Below, piece by piece: positions 8,331-18,923 of a stretch of DNA of 64,000 nucleotides. Each line of letters starts with the position of its first letter. Within the stretch, counting starts at the first letter, position 1. The notes under the pieces are model-generated. The model searched no databases. It was not told the DNA's origin and saw nothing but the letters and a program-made list of their open reading frames with translations. The stretch is from JADKAV01 sp037045455. GTDB lineage: Bacteria > Actinomycetota > Actinomycetes > S36-B12 > UBA10799. Position numbers and translations under genes: made by a program. The stretch lies in assembly GCA_037045455.1 (NCBI GenBank), contig JBAOIN010000016.1, forward strand, positions 310,001-374,000. Reading direction: 5' to 3'.

Positions 8331-10031
8331 TCAGCCGCCCCGCAGACCGCTGGCCCGGCGCACCTGTCGTTCGATGCCGGCGCGCACGGCCTGCTCGGAA
8401 CCGATCACTCGTATCCGGCTGCGGGCGCGGGTGACGGCGGTGTAGAGCAACTCACGGGTCAACAGCGGCGACTCGGCGGGAGGCAGGACGACCGTCACTG
8501 CATCGAATTGACTGCCCTGCCCGCGGTGGATCGTCATCGCCCGCAGGGTGGTCACGTTGGCAACCTGGGTGAGCGGCAGAACCGCGATTCCGCTGCCCCG
8601 ATGGAAAGCTGCGCGCAGTTCCCCAGCCACCTCGACGACCACGCCCGTGTCCCCGTTGTAGAGGTCTGCGGTGTAGTCGTTGGCGGTCACGAGCAGGGGC
8701 CGACCGACGTACCACTGGTCGCCGCGGCGGGTGATCAAGTGCTCGGTCCACTCGGCGATCAACCCGTCCCAATGGGAGACCCCAAACGCTCCCTCGCGGT
8801 GCGCGCACAGAATTCGGTGCGTCTCCAGTTCGGTCAGTGCCGTGGCGGCGTCGGCGACCGCAGCGGCAGCCACGATGCGGCGCGCCTGTTCGGTCACGTC
8901 GTCGCGCACCGTCGCGTCGGGAGCGTCCAGGAACTCGACTTCGGGGTGGCCCGCGCGCAGGATCTCTACAGCGCGGTCAGGCTCGTCCCGCCGGATCGCC
9001 GCGGCCAGGTCTGCAATCGCTCCGGAGAACCGGTAGTTGTGATCGAGCACCACGACGCCCGTGGCCGCGGCGCGCGCACCCGCCGTACCGGCGTCCAGGG
9101 CTGCCGCCAAGTCCGGCTGCGCCACGCCCTCGGCCGCCACGAGATCGCCCAGCACGGCACCGGCGTCGATGGACGCGAGCTGGTCCGGATCCCCGACAAG
9201 CACGAGCCGCGCATCAGGACGGACCGCTTCCAGCAGCCGGGCCATGAGCGGCAACGAGACCATCGACGTCTCATCGACAACCACGACGTCGTGCGGCAAA
9301 GGGTTCGAGCGGTCGTGCCGGAAGCGCCCCCGCGCGTCCGGCCGCCAGCCGAGCAAGCGGTGCAAGGTGGCGGCGGAAGTGCCGGTAGCAGCCTGCAATC
9401 GGGCAGCGGCCTTGCCGGTCGGAGCGGCCAGCGCGACGCTGCACCCGGGAGCTATCCGCTGCAATAGCGCCAGCAAGCCCGCCACGGTTGTCGTCTTCCC
9501 GGTGCCCGGACCGCCCGCGATGATCGTCAACGGCCGCAGGGCAGTCGTCGCGGCCGCCAGTCGTTGCCGATCGCGCTGGGGAAACAAATCCTCGAGGGCC
9601 GAGTGAAGGGCTTCCACGTCCACAGGAATGAGTCGGCCGCGGTCGGCCAGCGCCTGGCGAACCACTTGTTCGTCCTGCCAGTAGCGCTGTAGGTAGAGCA
9701 GATTGCCGACCAGGCGCAGCGGCGTGTCAGCGGGGGCGCCGGCGCCCTCTCCCACCAGCGGATGCCGAGCGAGAGCAGCGGCCCAGTCCGCGGGCCAGGG
9801 CAGTTCGACGGGTTCCTCTGGAAGCCAGATCGTGGGGTCCGCCGAGATGTCCACACACACCGATCCGGCTCGCAGCGCCCGTACGCACAATGCAGCACCG
9901 AGCGCTGCCGCAAGGTTGCCGGAGTCGCCGCCGATCCGCATGAGCCCGGCAGCCACCTGGACATCCGGGATGTCGAGCACACCAGCCTCGTGGAAGGGCT
10001 GCAGCCCGCCGATGTCGAGCAAGGACGTCAT
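8331..10031 (-). CDS. recD: exodeoxyribonuclease V subunit alpha (RecD)
   Basis: 566 residues, SF1B helicase subunit of RecBCD. Walker A is GGPGTGKTTT; the DEAD-type box reads VVVDETSM; QLASIDAGAVLGD and the C-terminal UvrD-like motif AMTIHRGQGSQFDAVTVVLP are present, as is YTAVTRAR. ATG 10031 overlaps the recB stop (ATGA), which fixes the start. Last gene of the recC-recB-recD operon. Together with RecB and RecC it unwinds and degrades double-strand breaks and loads RecA at Chi-like sites. Intact. Confidence 0.93.
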   Translation of the reverse strand: MTSLLDIGGLQPFHEAGVLDIPDVQVAAGLMRIGGDSGNLAAALGAALCVRALRAGSVCVDISADPTIWLPEEPVELPWPADWAAALARHPLVGEGAGAPADTPLRLVGNLLYLQRYWQDEQVVRQALADRGRLIPVDVEALHSALEDLFPQRDRQRLAAATTALRPLTIIAGGPGTGKTTTVAGLLALLQRIAPGCSVALAAPTGKAAARLQAATGTSAATLHRLLGWRPDARGRFRHDRSNPLPHDVVVVDETSMVSLPLMARLLEAVRPDARLVLVGDPDQLASIDAGAVLGDLVAAEGVAQPDLAAALDAGTAGARAAATGVVVLDHNYRFSGAIADLAAAIRRDEPDRAVEILRAGHPEVEFLDAPDATVRDDVTEQARRIVAAAAVADAATALTELETHRILCAHREGAFGVSHWDGLIAEWTEHLITRRGDQWYVGRPLLVTANDYTADLYNGDTGVVVEVAGELRAAFHRGSGIAVLPLTQVANVTTLRAMTIHRGQGSQFDAVTVVLPPAESPLLTRELLYTAVTRARSRIRVIGSEQAVRAGIERQVRRASGLRGG

Positions 10032-13000
10032 GACGTGACCCCGTCCAGCAGATCCGACAAGGCCACGACGAGGCCCGCTGGCGGATGCCACTCGAAGACC
10101 CCTTGAGTCCCCGGGCCGGCCATCCCGCGCACGAACAGGTACATGACGCCGCCGAGATGCACGTCCGGGTCGTAGCCCGGCTGCCGCCACCGCAGATACC
10201 GGTGCAAGGCAGCGCCATAGAGCAAGGCCTGCAGCGGGTAGTGCGCATCGATCATCGCCGTGGCCAGTGCCGCTGGTTCATAGCCCGCGACGAGTCGTTC
10301 GATCCCGGGACGTGCAGCATCACGCAGCAGGTTGGTCTTGTAGTCGACGACGATGAACTTGGGGCCGGGGATGCGCAGGACCGCGTCGATGCTGCCAGCC
10401 AGGTAGCCGACCAGTGACGACTGCGCCAGACCGGGAGAATCGAGCCGATCCGCGTACCCCGCCAATGGGTCATCCGCGGGCAGGTGGTCGCGCAGCAAGT
10501 CCGCAAGGTCGGCCAGTGTCTGAGCGCCGGCCATCGGGAACTCGAAGTCGAGTTCCGGCAGTCGATCCGCAGGCAAGATCTGTCCCAGCGTGAGACCTGC
10601 GGATCCCAACGGAGTGTGCAGAACGGGCAGCAGTGCGGCAGCGAGAGCATCCGCATCGACTCCGGCGACTGGGAAGGCGGCCAGCCGCTCATGGCACCGG
10701 CGCGCGAGTTCACTCGGTAGGTCGGCGCTGGTGTCGACCAGCTCCAGAACACCGTGAACCAATGTGCCGAACGCGGCACCGGCCGGCATCTCCGCGAACG
10801 GCGATGGCGGGCCCTCCAGTGCCACCCCGACATGCTCCACGGCTTCGTCAGGTTCGTCAGTCCGGAAGCCTCCGGGGCGGTACTCGGCCTCGTGGACGGC
10901 GGCGGTGAGACCGGAGTAGGACGTGCGGCGCCACGTGCGGTCCAGTTGCCGGTTGTACGGGGCGGCGCTCAGAGCGGCCGTCGGCGGCACGGGCGGGCGC
11001 CACACCGGTACGACGCGTGGGGCCACCTCCTCGATGTGCACATGATCGGAGGCGATCTGCGGCACGCCGGTGACCGGGTAGGAGGGTTCAGGGTCGAGAT
11101 GGCCGGCCACCCGAGCCGAGAGGACTCGGTGCAACGGCCCGGTGGGCGTGTTCTTCGCGCTGGGCGCCCAATGCACGACCAGTTGACTGCTGGCACGGGT
11201 CATCGCCACGTAGAGCAGCCGCAGGGACTCGCCCTCGTCCTCTCGATCGCGGGCGGCGACCAGATCCGCGCGATCGATGGCGTCCCTGCCCCGAACATCC
11301 AGCACGCGCCGGCCGTCGGCGTCATGACAGCGCAGGGTCTGGTCCGGCTTGGGCGGGAAGCGATCCCAGCCGAACGGCACGAACACGATCGGAAACTCCA
11401 GTCCCTTGCTGACATGGATCGTGAGTACCTGAACGGCTTCGGCGTCCGACTCCAGCCGTCGCGTCAATTCGGTTGTCGGCTCCCGTCCGCCGTCCTGGGT
11501 GCGCCGGATCTGGGCGGTGAGCCAGTCGTAAAGACCGATCAGCCCCGCGCGAGTGGACCGCTGCTGGGCATGCAATGCACCAGCGACGTGGCGCAGGTCG
11601 GTCAGCGTCCGTTCGCCATCGGGCCGGGAAAGCACACGGGCGGCAAACGCGGTGTCCTGCTCCATCTGCGCGACCATCTCGGCCACGCTCGCGTCGTCCA
11701 GAACCTGCGCCCATTGCCGCAGAAGCAGAGCAACCTCGCTATCCAGTTGCTCGCCGTCCAGCGCCAGTTCGTCCGGGGTGCGGCCGAAGAAGTCGGTGAG
11801 TGCGGCGTGCCGCAGGTCGGAGCCGCGCGGTCGCTGCATGGCCCGTAACAGCCGCGCCCATTGCTGGGCGGCATCGGTCCCGAACACGCTCGTCGGGCTC
11901 GTCACCACGACCGGCACATGTGCCGCCGCCAACGCCTGCTGCACGAATCCGGCTTGGGCGTGGGTGTTGGTCAGAACCGCGATGTCACCCGGCCGCACCG
12001 GCCGCGAGCCCAGCCGGGCGGGTCCCGTCAGCAGGTCGACGATGCTGGCGGCGACGTCGGCGGCGACCGCGGTGCGCTGGGCTTTGACGGGCGGGAAGTC
12101 GTCCGGTGTCGCCGGAAGAGTCCGCAGCGTCACTCGCGTGTCAGTCACGACACCCTGCAGTCGGGATGTCAGGTGATGGGCAGACACGGAACGCACCACG
12201 ATGTCCTTGTCACCAAGTTGCATCCCGCCCATCAAGGCATCGACCCCCTGCACGACGGGAGCATCGCTGCGCCAGTTGGTCTCCAGCGTGGCGTGGTGGT
12301 CTGCTTGCTGGGCGGCGTCGAGGTAGCTGTAGACGTCGGCACCGCGGAACGCGTAGATGGCCTGCTTGGGATCGCCGATCAGAATCAACGTCCGATGGCC
12401 GTGGAACGCCCGCTGCAGAATCGTCCACTGGGCAGGATCGGTGTCCTGGAACTCGTCGACCAGGACGACTTGGTACTTCTCGCGCAATCGCCGGCATGCT
12501 AGGTCCCCAGTCGCCGGATCGGTGAGGGCGTCACGCAGTCGCAGCACGAGGTCGTCGTAGGTCAGCAGGCGGCGGACGCGGCGACGGCGCGCCACTTCTG
12601 CGCGCACGGCTTCGGCGAAGGCGACTCGTGTGGCCTGAATACTTCCGGGTGTGACGGGTCCGGCGTTGAGCGCGGCCTGCGGATCGCCCACGGCTTCCCG
12701 GGCCAGACTCCGGGCCTCGGGGTAGGGGATGCGTTCGTCGACCGCGGCACCTTGGCCGTACTTGCGCACGTAGAAGTCGTCCACGACCTCGTCGATGAGA
12801 TCGGCGATGCTCTCGACGGAGACCTCACCCGGGTCGGTATCCGCGCTGATCCCCAGTCCGGACAGGGTGTGGAGGCAGAACGCGTGCGTGGTCACGATGG
12901 TGCCGGAGTCGAAGTCGGCCACCGCGCGTGCCAGTCGCTGTTCGGCGGCCTCCCGTTCGGCCGGGGGCAGTGCGTTCAAGTGAGTCAGGACGTCGTCGTC

Positions 13001-13252
13001 CTTCGTGTGCCCGGACCGCAGCGCATCTCGTGCCGTGGTCAGCGATTCCCGAACGCGTTCCCGCAGTTCCCGCGTTGCACTGCGACCGAAGGTGATCATC
13101 AGCATCTGGTCGATCGTCGTCAGGCCCTCGGCGATGTAGCGGGTTGCCAGCGCCGCGATCGTGTAGGTCTTGCCGGTGCCGGCGCTGGCTTCCAGCAGCG
13201 TGGTGCCCGCCGGCAGCGGGGCCAGGATGTCGAACGCGACGGGATTCTTCAC
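10028..13252 (-). CDS. recB: exodeoxyribonuclease V subunit beta (RecB)
   Basis: 1074 residues, SF1A helicase-nuclease. Walker A EASAGTGKTYT is near residue 20; VVLVDEFQDTDPAQW is motif II; VLTIHVSKGLEFPIVFVPFGW is motif V. The C-terminal PD-(D/E)xK nuclease is visible as FIVVDYKTNLL. GTG 13252 overlaps the recC stop (GTGA), so upstream in-frame sequence belongs to recC in another frame. Complete and free of frameshifts, unlike its partner recC. Confidence 0.93.
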   Translation of the reverse strand: MKNPVAFDILAPLPAGTTLLEASAGTGKTYTIAALATRYIAEGLTTIDQMLMITFGRSATRELRERVRESLTTARDALRSGHTKDDDVLTHLNALPPAEREAAEQRLARAVADFDSGTIVTTHAFCLHTLSGLGISADTDPGEVSVESIADLIDEVVDDFYVRKYGQGAAVDERIPYPEARSLAREAVGDPQAALNAGPVTPGSIQATRVAFAEAVRAEVARRRRVRRLLTYDDLVLRLRDALTDPATGDLACRRLREKYQVVLVDEFQDTDPAQWTILQRAFHGHRTLILIGDPKQAIYAFRGADVYSYLDAAQQADHHATLETNWRSDAPVVQGVDALMGGMQLGDKDIVVRSVSAHHLTSRLQGVVTDTRVTLRTLPATPDDFPPVKAQRTAVAADVAASIVDLLTGPARLGSRPVRPGDIAVLTNTHAQAGFVQQALAAAHVPVVVTSPTSVFGTDAAQQWARLLRAMQRPRGSDLRHAALTDFFGRTPDELALDGEQLDSEVALLLRQWAQVLDDASVAEMVAQMEQDTAFAARVLSRPDGERTLTDLRHVAGALHAQQRSTRAGLIGLYDWLTAQIRRTQDGGREPTTELTRRLESDAEAVQVLTIHVSKGLEFPIVFVPFGWDRFPPKPDQTLRCHDADGRRVLDVRGRDAIDRADLVAARDREDEGESLRLLYVAMTRASSQLVVHWAPSAKNTPTGPLHRVLSARVAGHLDPEPSYPVTGVPQIASDHVHIEEVAPRVVPVWRPPVPPTAALSAAPYNRQLDRTWRRTSYSGLTAAVHEAEYRPGGFRTDEPDEAVEHVGVALEGPPSPFAEMPAGAAFGTLVHGVLELVDTSADLPSELARRCHERLAAFPVAGVDADALAAALLPVLHTPLGSAGLTLGQILPADRLPELDFEFPMAGAQTLADLADLLRDHLPADDPLAGYADRLDSPGLAQSSLVGYLAGSIDAVLRIPGPKFIVVDYKTNLLRDAARPGIERLVAGYEPAALATAMIDAHYPLQALLYGAALHRYLRWRQPGYDPDVHLGGVMYLFVRGMAGPGTQGVFEWHPPAGLVVALSDLLDGVTS

Positions 13253-16200
13253 AGGTCCTCCCGCGCAGCGAGCAGCGGGGTCCAGACCCTGCGAGCGAGC
13301 ATGCCGAACCGGGTCGCCTCGTCGAACCAGTTCTCGTCGGACCTCGGCGCCTCCGCCGTGAGCGACGAGATGTCGGCCTCCTCGCCCCAGACCCAGACGA
13401 TCTCTGCCAGTTCCCGCTCGTTCGCGTTGCGCTGCCACACCCCGAACTGCGCTGCCCGCATCGCCTGCTCGACTGCGCTACCCTCGGCGCGGCGCTTCGC
13501 GTAACAACTCGCTGTCGCCGGGGGTAATGGCAGCGGCGAACGCAGACCAGATCGGTACAGATCGGTCAGTTGTGCCAGAATCTCGCCGGCATTGGCAGGG
13601 GCGGTCAGCCGGAAGCCGCCATCCTTCGTCACCAGGCAGGCGGTCCAGGTGCGGTCGGGCCTGGCCGCGGCCAGCGCGAGCAGTTCAGCCCAGATCCGCA
13701 GTTCCTCTTTGGGTTTGGTCTTGGAGAACGATGCCCGCACGATCCCGTCCTCGTACACATCGGGCACCACGCCCACGACCCGGACGCCGTTGGGCAGATC
13801 GATCGAGACGCCCACGTGCCGGGGCTGGCCGTTGCGCAGTGCCTGCGACTTCTCCGCGATGGCAAGCGCCTCGGCGCCCACTGTCCGCAGCGTCTCACCG
13901 CCCAAGGGTCCGGGGGGCAGTTCACCTCGCGCGTATTCGGCCGCCGATACACGGTCCACAGACTCGCCACGGGTGAGCAGCCGCAAACTACGGTTGCCCA
14001 CCTGCCAGCTAGTCAGTCCATTCAGTGCGATTGGAATCTGCTCCGGAGCCTGATCGTCGTCCTCGCGCAACGACAGTCCCAAACGAGTGCGCAAGAACGC
14101 GTTGACAGGGGAGGCCAGGAACGTGCCGAGGTCCTGCGGAGACAGTTCCGTGACGTCGACCGGCGGCAGGTCGTCCAGCAGCGCGGTGGCGGCGGCCGTG
14201 CGAGGCTCGCCGGATCGACGAGCCGCCGCAAGTGCCCACTGCGTCGTGGCTGAACGGCTCGGCGCTGCCCAGTGCGCCAGGTTGGAAGTTGCGCGGATCG
14301 AAGGGCTGCAAAGGGTGATGCACGAGGACGTGATCGCGCGCGCCAGGCGCCATGGTCTCGAGAGCGTCCAGCAGCTCGCCGAGCGGTACGCAGGGCGGTC
14401 GCGGCTGGTTCGTCCGCTCGTCGGCGCCGGCGTACGTGATGACCAACGTGTCCGTGGTCGCCATGATCGCGTCGAGCAGCAGTTGCCGGTCCTCGCTGCG
14501 CACGTCGCGCTCGCCGATGAGCGGGTCCCTGGCCAGGATGTCGTCGCCGTCGGTGATGAGCGAGCGGGGGAATGCGCCATCGTCCATACCGACCAGGCAG
14601 ATGACCCGATGGGGCACCGACCGCATCGGCGCGAGCCCGCACACGGTGAGATCGCCGGAGCGGAAGTTCGACCGCGTGGGACGTCCGGTCAACACCTCCT
14701 CGAGCAGCCATCGGATGTCGGCCAGGGACAACTCCAAGGAGTCAGCCTGCGAACCTGCGTTCTCCGCCAGCCCTGAGACGACAGCCAGCGCGTTGGGCAT
14801 CTGCCATGCGTCCAGGCCCCAGACCTGTGTGAGGTCCTCCAAGACGGCGCTGATCGTGGCGACCCATTGCGAAGCCGAGTGGCGCCCCTGCAATGTGTCT
14901 CGCGCCTGCCGCAGCCGGGTTATGAGTTCGGCCAGCTGGCCCACCAACGCAACGTCACCGCTGTTGACGTCGTCGACCGGCAGCACCCCGTTCACGATGG
15001 GCAGTCCGTCCTCGGACATGGCCACGCCCAGCAGCATTCGGTCCAGCCCCCAGGCCCACGTCCCGGTCGGGATTCGCACCAGGAAGTCCGCACGGGTCTG
15101 GTCGTCGAGCCCCCATCGGATTCCGGCCTGTTCGGTCAGCTCCGCCAGCCGGTCCAGCGCATCGTCGTCGAAGCCGAACTTCTGGCGCACCGGCGGCTGG
15201 GCTGCGAAGTCCAGCACTGTCGAGAGTTCCGTGCGTCCCGTCACCAGGTCGAGCAAGGTTGCCAGCGCCACCAGCACCAGGTTGCCCTGCTCCGGTGTGC
15301 GGTCCGCGATCCGCAGTCGCAGCGAGTCGTCACAGAATGCCGCCGACAACAGCGGAGCGAATGCGTCCAGATCGGGACACATGATGAGAATGTCCCGAGC
15401 TTCCAGGGTGGGGTCGTTCTGCAGCAGGCTGAGCACGATCTCGTGCACGACCTCCGCCTGGCGGGCCTGCCCATGGCACGCGTGCACCTGGATCGAGCGA
15501 TCACGTGATGCATTTGAGGAAATCGTGTTGTCGCGGATCTGGCATTGCAGCTGGCCGAGCATGGTGCCGTCCTGCAGGTCGCTGGCAAGGTGATCGTGCA
15601 CAGCGTCGGGCATCTGCAGGTCCAGGCGCTGTCGCAGTTCTCGGGCGTCGCGGCCGAAGGAGCGGAGCAGCGGGTTGCGCACTTCGTCGGCGTTGGCGTC
15701 GCGGCGATACAGGCTGGTTGCGTTCACCGTCTGCGGCGACGCCTCAGCCAGCCACAAGTGCACGTCCCGGGTTTCACCGAGCGCAGCCAGCACTTGCAGC
15801 TGGTCGGCGGGCAGCCGGCTTGCCCCGAACACCGACAATCGCGCGGGTAGGTCGACAAGGCTCGGGTCGCTGCGCTACCGCGTCGCACGCCGGTTCCAGC
15901 CGCTCGGCCAGGCTCGGCACCCCGATCTCCTCACGCAAGGCGCGCCACAGCTGCGGCTGCCACGCCAGGTCATCGGGCACAACACTGTCGTCGTTCCTTG
16001 CCCAATCGAGGATGAGGCCCGGCCGCTGGCTGCCGTATGTCGAGAACAGCCCGGCCAGCCGGCTCGCCACAGCGAACCGGCGGTCGCGTCGCAATGGGTC
16101 GTCCTCGAGCAGGCCCAGGTGCCTGGCCAGCGGTTCGCACCAGACCTCGTCGGCGGAGCGGTCGATCACGGCCAGCAGCGGCCAGACCGCCCGGTGGGGA

Positions 16201-16484
16201 AGCCACGGATCTTCGCGCGGCTCGATGCCGCTGGTCTGCGAGATGACGCGGTTGACCAGCGCGCCCGGGGACGGGAAGTCGACATTGGCACAGATGCCAT
16301 CGGTGCGTCCTTCGGAGCTTCCCAGCGTCAGGCCCAGACCCTGGCTGATGAACCGTTCGATCCCCGGCGTCGGCACCGCGATCACGTCCGGCGTGAAAGA
16401 GTCCGACGGGGTCTGCGCCAATACGGCCGCGAGTCCGCGCAGCAACGTGTCGGTGCGCTCGCTGCGGTGAATGTGGATGGCCAT
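13249..16484 (-). CDS. recC: exodeoxyribonuclease V subunit gamma (RecC), frameshifted twice
   Basis: RecC scaffold/Chi-recognition subunit spread over three frames. The N-terminal part starts MAIHIHRSERTDTLL (16484 to ~15868). The middle contains the DPSLVDLPARLSVFGASRLP signature and VICLVGMDDGAFPR (~15870 to ~14236). The C-terminal part runs from ALAAARRSGEP to 13249. The second break is a one-base insertion in CCC 14235-14237: removing a C restores DAVALAAARR. The first lies near 15868. As RecB and RecD are intact and overlapping, consensus errors are the likelier explanation. First gene of the operon. Confidence 0.85.
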
Positions 16485-16533
16485 GTGCTCCCCGGTTTCT
16501 GGGTTCCACCGTAGTCGGGGGGTGTGACATCGG

Positions 16534-17589
16534 ATGCGACCGAAACGGTCTCACCTACGCGACGAACCAGGATCTGCAGATAACGGGGATCGAGAATGTC
16601 GGGTGTTCCTGAGAAGGAGCCTGATTCAAGTAGCTTCACTAGCGCGGGCGCGGCAGGCTCAACTAGTGGCCATTGCAAGAGGCGAGTTCTATGACCGACG
16701 TTTCCGACTCGCTGCAATGGACTACATCGGACGGCGAGCCGAGGCATCGGGCGGGGTCATTACCCGAGCCGAATTGGAGGCGTTTGCCTTTGAAGGTGAA
16801 CCGGTGAAACTCATTGACATCGGACGTGGGATTCGGAACCCCAATCAGCTGTCAGCAACTATCAGTGTGCTCACCGACCCACATTCGCACTACGACGACG
16901 AAATGGGGGCGGATGGACTTCTGCGCTACTCGATACGCACGGGTGAATGGGGACAAGGCGACAACCGCAAACTCCACGAAGCCTACGTCCGCCAAGTTCC
17001 GATCATCCTCCTGCAGAAGATCCGCGACGCCGTATTCGTGCCCGTCTTCCCGGTCTATGTCTCGGGTGCCGAACCCTCTGGCGGGCTCCACGGAAGGTAC
17101 CTTCTCCAAGTGACAGCGGAACTGGATTCGGTCGTGCCTCCTGCGGTGGATCCGGAGAGCGAATTGGAGCGTCGGTATCGCCGACAGATCGTCAAACAGC
17201 GCGTGCATCAGCCCTTGTTCCGCGCGATGGTGCTTGACGCATACAGTCGGCGATGCGCGATCTGCGCACTCAAGCACGTAGAACTGCTCGATGCTGCGCA
17301 CATCGTGCCTGACTCGTCAGAGGGTGGCCTTGCCAAGACGAGCAATGGCTTGTCCCTCTGCAAGATTCATCACGCGGCCTATGACAGTTGGATCATGGGG
17401 ATCCGTCCGGACCTACATATCGTGGTTTCCGAGGCAATTCTGAAGGAGAAGGATGGCCCGATGCTGCAGCACGGACTGCAGGGATTCCACAATCAGCCCC
17501 TTCGACAACTACCTCGACGACGGCACGATCTGCCCGACCCCGATCGACTCGAGACGAGGTACGCGGAGTTTCTCAGACGAGCCGGGTGA
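16534..17589 (+). CDS. HNH endonuclease domain protein (HNH_2 type)
   Basis: Up to 351 residues. The C-terminal third is an HNH nuclease of the type found in restriction-like proteins: RRCAICALKHVELLDAAHIVPDSSEGG, then NGLSLCKIHHAAYD. The core is the HIVP histidine, Asn and KIHH. The N-terminal ~230 residues contain no domain I can name. The true start is uncertain: the first ~40 residues look poorly coding, and GTG codons near 16603 or 16664 may be used. It lies divergently next to recC. Possibly a solitary defence nuclease, but a stand-alone HNH is compatible with other roles. Confidence 0.7.
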   Translation: MRPKRSHLRDEPGSADNGDRECRVFLRRSLIQVASLARARQAQLVAIARGEFYDRRFRLAAMDYIGRRAEASGGVITRAELEAFAFEGEPVKLIDIGRGIRNPNQLSATISVLTDPHSHYDDEMGADGLLRYSIRTGEWGQGDNRKLHEAYVRQVPIILLQKIRDAVFVPVFPVYVSGAEPSGGLHGRYLLQVTAELDSVVPPAVDPESELERRYRRQIVKQRVHQPLFRAMVLDAYSRRCAICALKHVELLDAAHIVPDSSEGGLAKTSNGLSLCKIHHAAYDSWIMGIRPDLHIVVSEAILKEKDGPMLQHGLQGFHNQPLRQLPRRRHDLPDPDRLETRYAEFLRRAG

Positions 17590-17592
17590 CCA

Positions 17593-18372
17593 TCACCCCA
17601 CGAACTTGGTGATCGCCTCCGCAATCTCCAGCGCGTGCGTCTTCTGCACGTTGTGCGCGCCGTCCGCGAACGCAAGCCGGGGACCGTCCGGAACGATCTG
17701 CGCCAAGGCCTGGAAGGTGTCAACCGAGATCACCGGATCGTCCGTCGCGTACGCCACCATCGTCGGGGCGCGCATGCGAGCAAGGTTCGCGCGGTGTGCG
17801 GAGAAGTCGAAGGCCGCTGCGTCCAGCAGTGCAAAGGCCCGCTCGTCGTCGGTGAGATAGCGCGGGAACCCCTGCACGGAGTAGAGCCGCCGGATGCCCG
17901 GCGCCAGCAGGTGCCGGACCAGCGCGAGCCGCAGGGGCTGGGCGAGCAGTTGCATCGGGGTGCGCGCGAAGTGCGCCGTCGCTCCGGTCGACGAGATCAT
18001 GACCGCTGCAGTGACCAGCCCTGGTTCGTGGCGCGCCATGTGCGCGACAACCGCGCCGCCCGCGGAATGCCCGATCGGTACAACTGCAGAAAGGCCCAAG
18101 TGGTCGATGACCCGGCGCACCGAAGCCGCACGCTCGGCGGTGGTCATCCCGGCCCAGTGTCCGCGCGGCGAGGACCCGTAACCGGGCGGATCGACACGAA
18201 TGACGCGGAAGCGATCGCTCAGTGCCGGCGCCAGCCACCGGAAGTCGCGGCCACTGCCTGGCAGTCCAGGAATCGCCACGATCGTTGTTTCGCCCTGTCC
18301 CTCGTCGCTATAGGCCAACGCGCCATCCACGAACTGGATGGCGGGATCGCTGGGCTCCTGGGTTACTGCCAT
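17593..18372 (-). CDS. alpha/beta hydrolase
   Basis: 259 residues, typical length. Oxyanion-loop GLPGSG, nucleophile elbow GHSAGG (Ser ~100), acid candidate ATDDPVI and the C-terminal histidine GAHNVQKTH complete the catalytic triad. Soluble, no signal peptide. ATG 18372 is supported by TAGCCT exactly 6 nt upstream. Convergent with the HNH gene (3 nt gap) and divergent from the VOC gene. Substrate unknown; esterase, epoxide hydrolase and C-C hydrolase are all possible. Confidence 0.85.
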   Translation of the reverse strand: MAVTQEPSDPAIQFVDGALAYSDEGQGETTIVAIPGLPGSGRDFRWLAPALSDRFRVIRVDPPGYGSSPRGHWAGMTTAERAASVRRVIDHLGLSAVVPIGHSAGGAVVAHMARHEPGLVTAAVMISSTGATAHFARTPMQLLAQPLRLALVRHLLAPGIRRLYSVQGFPRYLTDDERAFALLDAAAFDFSAHRANLARMRAPTMVAYATDDPVISVDTFQALAQIVPDGPRLAFADGAHNVQKTHALEIAEAITKFVG

Positions 18373-18378
18373 GAGTTC

Positions 18379-18384
18379 AGGCTA
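18379..18384 (-). promoter_or_regulatory. -10 box of a leaderless start (gene at 18372)
   Basis: TAGCCT, then 6 nt, then ATG 18372. Confidence 0.5.
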
Positions 18385-18407
18385 GGGACTTCGTCCGACG
18401 GGAACCC

Positions 18408-18413
18408 TAGGCT
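18408..18413 (+). promoter_or_regulatory. -10 box of a leaderless start (gene at 18420)
   Basis: TAGGCT, then 6 nt, then ATG 18420. Divergent from the box at 18379, 23 nt away. Confidence 0.5.
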
Positions 18414-18419
18414 CTCCCC

Positions 18420-18857
18420 ATGTCAGTCATTTGCATGGACAACGTCGCGATCGTCGTCGATGACCTCGATTCGGCCATCGCGTTCTTTGCCGACCTCGGG
18501 CTTGCCTTGGAGGGTCGCGCCGAGATCGAGGGTGAGTTCGCCGATCAGACAACCGGGCTCGATGGGGTGCGCAGCGAGATCGCCATGATGCGTACGCCCG
18601 ATGGTTACGCCTGCATCGAGTTGACGAAGTACTACTCGCCGGAGTTGGTGCTCGCGCTGCCGAGCGCCCCGAATACCCTGGGTCTCCACCGACTCATGTT
18701 CGCCGTCGACGACATCGACGACACGATCGAGCGGCTGGGCGCACCCATACTCGGAAGCGTTGCGAACTACGAGGAAACCTACCGCTTGTGCTATGTGCGC
18801 GGGCCTGGCGGGATCATCGTCGCGCTGGCCGAACAGGTCGTTCCTACGAGCAGCTGA
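18420..18857 (+). CDS. VOC family protein (glyoxalase/bleomycin-resistance fold)
   Basis: 145 residues, one vicinal-oxygen-chelate unit with two beta-alpha-beta-beta-beta modules. MDNVAIVVDDLDSAIAFFADLGL opens module 1; LHRLMFAVDDIDDTIERLGA opens module 2; the end YVRGPGGIIVALAEQ holds the usual terminal glutamate. Family members are dioxygenases, isomerases or antibiotic-binding proteins, usually dimeric with a metal. Leaderless start at ATG 18420. Substrate not deducible. Confidence 0.82.
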   Translation: MSVICMDNVAIVVDDLDSAIAFFADLGLALEGRAEIEGEFADQTTGLDGVRSEIAMMRTPDGYACIELTKYYSPELVLALPSAPNTLGLHRLMFAVDDIDDTIERLGAPILGSVANYEETYRLCYVRGPGGIIVALAEQVVPTSS

Positions 18858-18923
18858 TTCAGTCTCTTCGTGGGTAGCGTTTCGGGTAGGTGGTTCTTGT
18901 GGTTCCGAGTGGTCCGGTGATGG

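Noticed and set aside
10754..11848. 364-codon plus-strand frame.
   Set aside because: Lies within recB, whose helicase and nuclease motifs are unequivocal on the other strand.
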